This document shows, piece after piece, positions 1-6,200 of a DNA stretch of 6,609 bases. Position numbers and translations under genes: made by a program. Position 1 is the first letter of the stretch. Each line of letters begins with the position of its first letter. The stretch is from an uncultured Litorilinea sp. (GTDB taxonomy: Bacteria; Chloroflexota; Anaerolineae; Caldilineales; Caldilineaceae): the NCBI GenBank assembly GCA_946885925.1, contig CAMPHP010000175.1, forward strand, positions 1-6,609. Direction: 5' to 3'. The notes beneath the pieces were generated by a model. The model was given only the letters and a program-made list of their open reading frames with translations, did no database searches and was not told where the DNA came from.

Positions 1-497
1 GCTGCGGAACCCTCGGCAGCAGGGGCTGCCCCGTCCTTGGCATCGCCCTCCTTGGGCTTGCTGGCAGCGCGGGGCGGTTCGGGGGCATCCACACGTACAC
101 GCAGGCGCAGTCCATCAAACCCAGCCTGCTTGGCCTGAACTGTGAGATAGGGCTTACCATCACTGCCCAACAGGCTTGTCTGTGCTTTGGGAATGGTCTT
201 GACGCTCAAGACATAGCAGCGCGATCCACCATTGAGAAAATAGCCATAAACAGAGTGTGGCAGATAAGCGCCCTCGACCAATCCGCCAAAGCGCTCCACA
301 TACTGCGACCAGTTGGTCACCAGCTGTGGCTTGTTCAATAGATCCTCAACAATTGTTTCACCGTTGATGACTCGTTCAATCTGGGCCTTTTCGGTGAAGC
401 CGACAAAACAAGCCATTGCCGTGCCAACACCCTGGATAGGCTTTGGCCCGCGGTCAACCTCCTCAATATACACACCAGGAGACAGATATTCAGGCAT
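1..497 (-). CDS. eCIS contractile sheath protein, N-terminal part (cut by window edge)
   Basis: The visible 165 residues start MPEYLSPGVYIEEV and continue with a conserved G-x-G-T segment and FVGFTEKA, the classic start of phage-tail and Afp/PVC sheath subunits. Around residues 71-98 comes GGLVEGAYLPHSVYGYFLNGG followed by RCYVLSV, the conserved block of the sheath N-terminal domain. Sheath subunits polymerise around the inner tube and contract to drive it into a target. The ATG at 495-497 is chosen because it sits just behind an AAGGAGGAG ribosome binding site and gives the canonical sheath N-terminus. From about residue 137 the reading frame becomes an Ala/Pro/Lys/Glu-rich low-complexity stretch up to the window edge, probably a surface-exposed insert. 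It lies downstream of the DUF4255 gene in the same orientation. Family assignment is firm. Which sheath paralogue it is (Afp2, 3 or 4 type) cannot be told from this fragment. Confidence 0.93.
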   Translation of the reverse strand, partial: MPEYLSPGVYIEEVDRGPKPIQGVGTAMACFVGFTEKAQIERVINGETIVEDLLNKPQLVTNWSQYVERFGGLVEGAYLPHSVYGYFLNGGSRCYVLSVKTIPKAQTSLLGSDGKPYLTVQAKQAGFDGLRLRVRVDAPEPPRAASKPKEGDAKDGAAPAAEGSA

Positions 498-500
498 TCG

Positions 501-509
501 CTCCTCCTT
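501..509 (-). promoter_or_regulatory. strong ribosome binding site of the sheath gene
   Basis: On the minus strand the bases read AAGGAGGAG, followed by CGA and the ATG of the sheath gene. The AAGGAGG core leaves five bases to the start codon. It is much the best Shine-Dalgarno match in front of any gene here, which fits a structural subunit needed in many copies. Confidence 0.85.
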
Positions 510-660
510 GCGAACTACAAACTACGTCATTTGAATGCAAAAAACAGAAGACAAAAGAAAAACAGCCAAATAGCAGTTCAGATAAAAACCAGCTATGGAC
601 TAACAAATAAGTCAGCGCTGGACGCAGATGCATCCCCAAACAACTCAATTCAACTGCAAA

Positions 661-669
661 TTACCTCCT
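661..669 (-). promoter_or_regulatory. orphan perfect Shine-Dalgarno sequence
   Basis: The minus strand reads AGGAGGTAA, an exact complement of the anti-Shine-Dalgarno end of 16S rRNA. No gene starts at the right distance. The only start-like codon close behind is a TTG opening a four-codon frame (TTG CAG TTG AAT TGA). The sheath ATG is more than 160 bases further on. It may be a leader-peptide site, a remnant of a lost gene or chance. Confidence 0.35.
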
Positions 670-714
670 GACGTGCCCGCTGCATACCAAGTTGCAAACT
701 TACAAATAAACAAC

Positions 715-1590
715 TCACAGATAAATATCGTATTCCGCTGGGGCTGAAGGTATAACAATAGAGTGTTGGGTCGGTGTACCTTCCCCCGTCCACACTTCTA
801 GCGTATACGTCCCCGCACGCAGGTTTAGAATGCTATAGCGTCCATTGGGAGCCACAGTGACTGGCACAGCAAGTTCAAGTAACTGGACACTCAAATGCTC
901 AAGTGGGAAGGTGCTATGCACCATGCCTGTTACCGAATAGAATTGGTCTCCAAAGACCATACTATTATCAAAACCGTTACCTCGCCCATTCCCATTGTCC
1001 CTCCCATTACTGAGGCCGTAGGGGTCCATCTGCCCAAAACCGATTTGAGTCTGACGCACCAACGGCACAGTCCAATCCGCAAAGGGTTCAATCGCTAAGG
1101 TGATTGTTAGGTCGACAATGGGTCGCATCACGTTATCCAACATTGACCAAATCTCACGCCGTAAATCGCGTTGATCATATTGGGCAACCTTCAACAAGAT
1201 CTCATAATCCTGCCCAGCCAACTGCCCATATTGAAACTCGTCGGGCAATGCTTTATAGCGATAGAGCACCATGAGCGTTCGCGCCAGCAGCCGGTGCTCG
1301 TCACCTGGATCATTGGCCCATGCCGTCACCATGTAATGCACGTCTAGGCGCAAAGGGCTAGCGCTCATGGTCGCCATTGTGCCACTCACCGATGTCCCAA
1401 CATAGGGCTGCTGCGTACGCAGTTTGTTGTTTTCGCGCACGTCGTGCAGAAACAGATTCAGCGTTGGACGGCTCAATCGCGATGCCCAATCACGCGTTGG
1501 TTGCTCAAAGGCGATATCCACTTCGTTGCTGGAGATGGGCATATCGCGAATCAACAAATCGCGCAGGGCTTCATCCAAATCATCGATCAT
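715..1590 (-). CDS. DUF4255 (Pvc16/Afp16-like) tail terminator or cap protein with C-terminal beta domain
   Basis: The 291-residue product starts MIDDLDEALRDLLIRDMP. Its first ~184 residues match the DUF4255/Pvc16 N-terminal family: an acidic helical start, RPTLNLFLHDVRENNKLR at about 41-58, PLRLDVHYMVTAWA at 79-92 and a D-P-G-D-E-H-R-L-L motif at 95-102. In Afp and PVC particles this family caps the tail end distal to the baseplate and ends tube and sheath growth. Residues 194-210 form a Gly/Asn/Arg-rich linker. The last ~75 residues (V-x-P-N-G-R-Y-S-I-L-N-L-R-A-G-T-Y-T-L-E-V) look like a carboxypeptidase-regulatory or Ig-like beta sandwich. The ATG at 1588-1590 has AAGG eight bases upstream (1599-1602), a modest binding site. 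The sheath gene follows 217 bp downstream, as expected for a structural cluster. Family call is strong; the role of the beta domain is unknown. Confidence 0.9.
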   Translation of the reverse strand: MIDDLDEALRDLLIRDMPISSNEVDIAFEQPTRDWASRLSRPTLNLFLHDVRENNKLRTQQPYVGTSVSGTMATMSASPLRLDVHYMVTAWANDPGDEHRLLARTLMVLYRYKALPDEFQYGQLAGQDYEILLKVAQYDQRDLRREIWSMLDNVMRPIVDLTITLAIEPFADWTVPLVRQTQIGFGQMDPYGLSNGRDNGNGRGNGFDNSMVFGDQFYSVTGMVHSTFPLEHLSVQLLELAVPVTVAPNGRYSILNLRAGTYTLEVWTGEGTPTQHSIVIPSAPAEYDIYL

Positions 1591-1780
1591 ACTTCATGCC
1601 TTGCTTCTACAGTTGGCAAATATCTATACCTACTTGGCACGCTGTTATTTACTAGGACACGCTGCCATGCACTAATTTCTTAACAAATGTTTAGAAATGA
1701 ATGTTTAGAAATGACAGCCACACTCAGGTGTTATAACAGCGTTAAGTAATTGGTTGATCCAGCAAATAGTCTCTGTCAAC
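1591..1780 (-). other. 190-bp spacer between cargo cassette and structural genes
   Basis: This gap separates the YbjN-domain gene from the DUF4255 gene. It is AT-rich and holds the 14-bp tandem duplication at 1687-1714. A consensus -35 hexamer TTGACA lies on the minus strand at 1774-1779, but I see no acceptable -10 at 16-18 bases. TATAGA-like and TTATAA-like hexamers exist further down without a good -35. No stem-loop followed by a T run is visible, so read-through from the upstream cassette is possible. The size of the gap suggests a separate promoter for the structural operon, but none can be assigned with confidence. Confidence 0.4.
1687..1714. repeat. perfect 14-bp tandem duplication
   Basis: The 14-mer ATGTTTAGAAATGA occurs twice head to tail with no spacer or mismatch (1687-1700 and 1701-1714). 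It sits about 100 bases upstream of the DUF4255 start. It could be a replication-slippage duplication or a pair of binding sites; a 14-bp repeat would offer nearly same-face sites at about 1.3 helical turns. Confidence 0.8.
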
Positions 1781-2773
1781 TTAGTCAATTGGCGTATGCG
1801 GCTGGCTGCCAGCAACAATTGCCAATATCTCAGGCAGATAGAGATCCATCACTGCTAGGTTTTGATAGACGAGGTTCCGGAATAGAAGTGGAGCTAATCC
1901 CACATCGGTCACATCTATACTGGTACGAAAGCGCACAACATTGTGAACAAACTCCACTTCAAAGTTGCCCATTGAAAGGGTAGCATTGAGCCGGCTGAGG
2001 AAGTCAGTTATAGCAGGCAGTGCAGAAGCGGGCACGGTGACAGGGCAGGTTGAGTAGAAGATCACCTGTTCAAGGTCAGGTAGAATTCGAGTGTAGCAAA
2101 GCCAACTTCCATTCTGCCCATCATAAATCGTGCGTAGCAATCCTTCCGCATCGTCAACGATTTCCCATCCCCACTCTTCTTCTGCAAAGAAAAGCGTAAC
2201 TGCCTCAAACAAGTCAATTGGAGCGGTCAAAACGGGTGCTTGCACAGCTGCCCCTGCTTCTTCAGCAGCCAACCACAGTTCGGCAGCCAACTCCGTGATC
2301 ATCTCTGTCGCCGCAGCTTCCTGTGCCGGATCTGCGACGGCAGATGTCTGTGAATAGGTTCGCGACGCCAGAGGGGCCGGTTGCCCCAGCGCTGAAGCAC
2401 CTATCAGATGCCACTGTTCCAGCATCAACAACTGCCGCGCCAGTTCGTCCGTAGCACTGTTTTGAGCCAAACGCCGCCCAATATGGGCCAATGTCCGAGC
2501 ATCCCTAGCCACAGTTGCCGCCAATGATTCTTCCAACCCTAGCTGTACGGCAACAGGTTGGGCAAGTGCCTGTAGCTCAGGATTGGGGGCAAGAATCCCA
2601 CGCGCCACCAGTGCCCGGTAGGTTGTTGCAGTAAAGTTGCCACGCAACAGACAGATGGGACTCTCCTCCGCTCCAAAAATAGCCCCTAGCTCTGCATCAC
2701 GCAGCGCAAACGCTTCACCATTCGCAAGCCGCAATGCAACATCTTGACCAAAGCGGTAATATGCACGCCCCAT
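1781..2773 (-). CDS. YbjN-domain protein with unrecognised N-terminal half; candidate cargo chaperone
   Basis: The product from the ATG at 2771-2773 is 330 residues, starting MGRAYYRFGQDVALRL. A longer frame reaches a TTG at 2834-2836 but would overlap the upstream gene by 62 bases. The ATG lies one base after that gene's stop (TGATATG), with GAGAAG nine bases upstream, so I prefer it. Residues ~187-322 are a YbjN-type domain: an F-F-A-E-E-E-W-G-W-E-I block at 195-205, LLRTIYDGQNGSWLCYTR at 212-229, EQVIFYSTCPVTVP at 235-248 and the terminal RNLVYQNLAVMDLYLPEI at 299-316. YbjN domains share, as I recall, a fold clan with type III secretion chaperones such as CesT. Residues 1-130 are mostly helical and match nothing I know; 131-182 are an Ala/Pro/Glu-rich linker. 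Its place directly behind the cargo candidate suggests binding or loading that cargo (inference). No signal peptide or membrane segment is seen. Confidence 0.82.
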   Translation of the reverse strand: MGRAYYRFGQDVALRLANGEAFALRDAELGAIFGAEESPICLLRGNFTATTYRALVARGILAPNPELQALAQPVAVQLGLEESLAATVARDARTLAHIGRRLAQNSATDELARQLLMLEQWHLIGASALGQPAPLASRTYSQTSAVADPAQEAAATEMITELAAELWLAAEEAGAAVQAPVLTAPIDLFEAVTLFFAEEEWGWEIVDDAEGLLRTIYDGQNGSWLCYTRILPDLEQVIFYSTCPVTVPASALPAITDFLSRLNATLSMGNFEVEFVHNVVRFRTSIDVTDVGLAPLLFRNLVYQNLAVMDLYLPEILAIVAGSQPHTPID

Positions 2774-2774
2774 A

Positions 2775-3254
2775 TCAATCAGCTTCTCGTCCAGGCCCTG
2801 TATAGTAGGCCCATAGGCCCAAGGGAATCGCCCCAAGTACGGCAGCTCCCACCGCTAGCAACAAACGTGACCAAACGATTTCATTGCGTACAGCCGGGCC
2901 AAATCCGACAATGTCAAAATCAGCTAAGACCACCGGCAGGTTGATAACCAGGGTCAGAAAGACAGGGCCTGCACCCAAAATGCTGCCGATCGCCGCCCCT
3001 TGCACCGTTGTCAACAGCGAGCGTAGCGGTGAGTCATAGGCCACCTCATATTCCGGGTCATCGCGGGTGACATAGATCGTCAGCCAAAGGACAATGGGCA
3101 GCAGACCAACCAGTGCATAGTAGCCATTTACAATGATACGCACCGCGGCAGCCGTATCTTGTGCCCAGATTGCCACCACAAGCCCCAAGATCGCTCCCAC
3201 AATGAGACTAATACCCACCAATGCACCCACTAACAACACCACGGCCTGAATCAT
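2775..3254 (-). CDS. small multi-pass membrane protein; possible immunity or accessory factor
   Basis: The 159-residue product is strongly hydrophobic. Likely membrane segments lie at about residues 4-31, 38-63, 84-112 and 129-151, separated by a charged loop (TRDDPEYEVAYDS, 63-75) and a polar loop (113-128), with a short charged tail GREAD. Four passes are most likely; the first segment has only weak positive charge before it and could also read as an uncleaved signal anchor. The ATG at 3252-3254 has AAGAGG eight bases upstream (3263-3268). The upstream DUF4157 gene ends 26 bases before this start, and the YbjN gene starts one base after its stop, so the three are probably co-transcribed and translationally coupled. 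I do not recognise the family. A membrane protein beside a putative membrane-active toxin could protect the producer, help release particles or anchor them; none of this can be read from the sequence. Confidence 0.75.
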   Translation of the reverse strand: MIQAVVLLVGALVGISLIVGAILGLVVAIWAQDTAAAVRIIVNGYYALVGLLPIVLWLTIYVTRDDPEYEVAYDSPLRSLLTTVQGAAIGSILGAGPVFLTLVINLPVVLADFDIVGFGPAVRNEIVWSRLLLAVGAAVLGAIPLGLWAYYTGPGREAD

Positions 3255-3280
3255 ATGTCGCGCCTCTTACCCCACTCAGC

Positions 3281-6200
3281 TTATTCTTCACTTTCGGCTT
3301 CGGATTCAGGGGCTTCGTCCACATTACTGCTCAAATCCTCAATGGTTTTGGCGATCTCTGGCAGGAGAGCCGCAAACTTACTCTTGCGCAGTCGCTTCTT
3401 CCTCGAAGCAAACTCGGCTAATTTACCAAAGGCCGACCGTACAGGATGCGAAAGCACCCGTACTGCTGACTTGGCCTTGCGAATCTTCACCACCTGAGTA
3501 CTTAATTTGGCATTTTCCAGGGATGCGTTATTGGCATAGGGACTCAATCCCTTTACTGCTAGATTCGCGCCAATATTCCCAAGTGCTGGCGTAGCCGAAC
3601 CCACACTCGCGCTTGCGACCGTGCCACCGAGGGAGCCACCCAGGTCCGCTGTACGCGACCCAACGCCAAATGCCCCTATCTGCTTATCGAAGCTGAGCAA
3701 GCCAGTACTGCCACTTAGCCCCATGACCATACCGGCGCTTGCGGCTGCGAAGGCTCCTTCACCAAAAGCCAGCCCTTGGCGGGTATTTTCTCCCCGTAGA
3801 ATCGCGCGCGATTCTGGATCATTGGTGTTGGCAAGTCCTATTCCAGACCAAATTAACAACAGCAAATCAACGGCTGCTTTGGCGAGGCCAGAATAAAGGG
3901 CAATTGAGGCAAAGACAGCGCCGACTGGAGCACCTTGCCCACCGGTAACAATCGTTACCCACAGCGCCACGGAAGATGAGATATCACGGACAATCTGAAG
4001 CGCAAAGGCAATGGCTTTGAAAAAGACATAGGCGCGTGCGCCATGTTTCCCACCGAGCCCTCTGACATGGCTGCCATCTACACCCTTAACAAGTTGCTTC
4101 AGCTCGTAGTATTTCTTAATAATGTCATCAATGATAGTGCGACTCTTAAGCCCCACCCGATAGCCGCCAGCCTCATCCTCGGCCTCAACACGGTACAGAC
4201 CGCCAGTCAATGCACGCAGCCCAGGCCCGGCGATCATGCCGACCACTTTCTTTGCCCGGCGCTTGTGCTTGTTCATGGCCCGTTCGCCTACATATTTTTG
4301 ATATTTCTGGCTCTCGTCGTAGACCTCTTGCTTGAACTTGCGCATCTTCTCCAGTCTCACGGAGGCCAATGCTACCTTTTCCCGTGCATCACCCGCCTTG
4401 AGAATTGCCTGGTTGATCTGCTCAGGGCTATGATCATCGCCACTTCGTGCGGCGTCAATCGCTTTATAAAGCGCCATGGCTTGATCATAGAGAACATTTG
4501 TCTCTAGCGTATATTGATCTGCCAAGCGCATACGTTTCTGCGCCTTGGCATAGAGCATGGCACGAATTTCCAAACGTTTGAGTTGCTTGGCAAACTTCGT
4601 TTCCGATTTATTCAGCGTGGGTGCTTTTTCTGGCTTTGGGCGTTTGGCCGCGGAATCGTCTAACGCTTTTTGTCCATGCAGGCGGCCCGCCTCAAGTTCA
4701 GCTTTCCGCATGGCAGCTGGGTCTTGTTCAGGATTTGCTCCCTCTGGGCCCTCAAGCCCATTCATGTTGCGTGAACCGCCGCCCATGAGAAAGGCTTGCG
4801 TGTCATCCAACATGCCAGGATCTTGCTCGGACTCGGCGCGTGCCGCACCTGACCCCATTGCGCGCATCGCAGCGGCTTCACTGAAATTATGGCTAACGCT
4901 GGCTCCTTTACTGCTGAGATGTCCTTCCAATACCTTTAAGTCAGTCGAAAGATAAAGATGGTATCCCTGTACTTTGTTGCGGATTTCCAGCAGATCCATC
5001 ACAGAATCCGACGCACTTTTCTCTGCCGCGGGCAAGCTGCGAGCTTCATAACCGCCGATTCCCCAGCGACTCTTCATGTTGGCCCGTGCAAATGCCTCTT
5101 CTGTATTGGCTCTATCACCTACATTGGCGGCTTGCTCACGCATCTTTGCCACCAACTGCTCTGCCTCGTTGGCAATTGCATGGCTCTGCATGGCAAGCTG
5201 CCTATGGGAGCCCGTATTGGCTGTTACCTTCTCATTATTCAGGCTTACCTGAATCGCGCTACCGGTAATCTTATCGCGGATCTCAGCGAGGTCTTGCTTG
5301 TATTTTTCGATGAAGCTCTTGACCGCCGCATCTCCGCTTTTCATCGCCTTGACGCTATCCTTGGCAGAGCCTAATTTGGCACTCTGCCCGGCTTGCTCCA
5401 TCTCCTCATTGACCTCATTATGGCTCTCAGCCTTTTGATTAGCGGCGGCAACCGCATTTGCATATAAAGTCCGCGCATCCTCAGCAGCTTTGGAGACTTT
5501 GGCATGGGCTGCCGCTTGAATTTCAGGTGGCGTCCCCATCACAGGTGCGCTAATCTCCGGCAGGACAGGCTCTGGCTTTTTGCGCGAGAAAAAGTTCTTG
5601 ATCTTGTCCCATGTCGGCCCGCGCTGGATGACCCCATTCGGGCTGCGCTGTACAGATGAACGCGGACGTGCTCCCGTCTGCTGGATCGTGTGCGTTAGTT
5701 CATGCGCCAATAGCTGACGTCCAGCTTGAGAGTTGGGGGAAAACTCACCAGCGCCAAAGGCAATGTGCGAACCGTGCGTAAAGGCGCGAGCGCCAATATC
5801 GCGGCTCAACTGCACAGCTTCGTTGCCCGTGTGAATCTTCACAGCGCTAAAATCAGCACCAAAGCGTGGCTCCAGCTCGCGGCGTACACTATCTGGTAAA
5901 GGTCGCCCGCCTTGCTCTAGGCGTTGGAGGCGCTCATTAATATGCCTGCCCGCTGTAAAGCTGCCATCCGCGCGTACCGTACTAGCGGTTTCGTGATTAG
6001 CCGTTTTTTTGCGCTGCACCATGCGCTTGATGTTAGTGGCAAGGCCAGGCGTTCCACCCTCTTCCTGCTCATCCGCATGCTTGGATTTCACGTTGGCAGC
6101 AGGCTTATGCAGGGCAGTTCCACTTGTCACCATGCGCGCAACGCGATCGGCTTCTTGCTCATACACATCGTTGACCGGTCCCACCTGCAACTTGGCCTGG

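Larger units (their letters stand above)
498..714 (-). other. 217-bp AT-rich spacer and probable leader of the sheath gene
   Basis: No conserved gene is visible between the DUF4255 stop and the sheath ATG. On the minus strand the half nearest the sheath gene (about 540-590) is T-rich, with runs such as GTTTTTCTTTTGTC. The spacer holds an orphan perfect Shine-Dalgarno sequence at 661-669, two copies of ACAAATAA (603-610 and 702-709), and two copies of AAACAACTC (638-646 and 708-716, plus-strand reading) that recur in the leader of the DUF4157 gene. A small 5+3+5 inverted repeat, AAGTTGCAAACTT, sits at 689-701 but is too weak and AT-rich for a good intrinsic terminator. I could not find a convincing -35/-10 pair. 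The length and T-rich leader suggest the sheath gene has its own transcriptional or post-transcriptional control. Confidence 0.45.

Noticed and set aside
313..534. Plus-strand open frame opposite the sheath gene
   Set aside because: It is antisense to conserved sheath coding sequence, has no recognisable domain and carries a composition expected of a shadow frame.
689..701. Inverted repeat AAGTTGCAAACTT after the DUF4255 stop as a transcription terminator
   Set aside because: The stem has only five mainly A/T pairs and no T run follows it on the transcribed strand.
1..1590. Myophage tail cluster rather than an eCIS
   Set aside because: The sheath alone could be phage-derived, but DUF4255 and DUF4157 proteins together are characteristic of eCIS, and no phage head, packaging or lysis gene is visible.
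1774..1779. Consensus TTGACA as the -35 of a promoter for the DUF4255 gene
   Set aside because: No -10-like hexamer lies 16-18 bases downstream; the bases there read around CAACCA.
2774..2836. N-terminal extension of the YbjN gene to a TTG at 2834-2836 (351 residues)
   Set aside because: It overlaps the membrane-protein gene by 62 bases and reads that gene's coding DNA in another frame. The ATG at 2771-2773 is one base past the stop and has a plausible ribosome site.
4043..5374. Several plus-strand frames of 130-154 codons opposite the large DUF4157 gene
   Set aside because: All lie within a conserved minus-strand gene; their Cys/Leu/His-rich translations match no family and no ribosome sites stand out.
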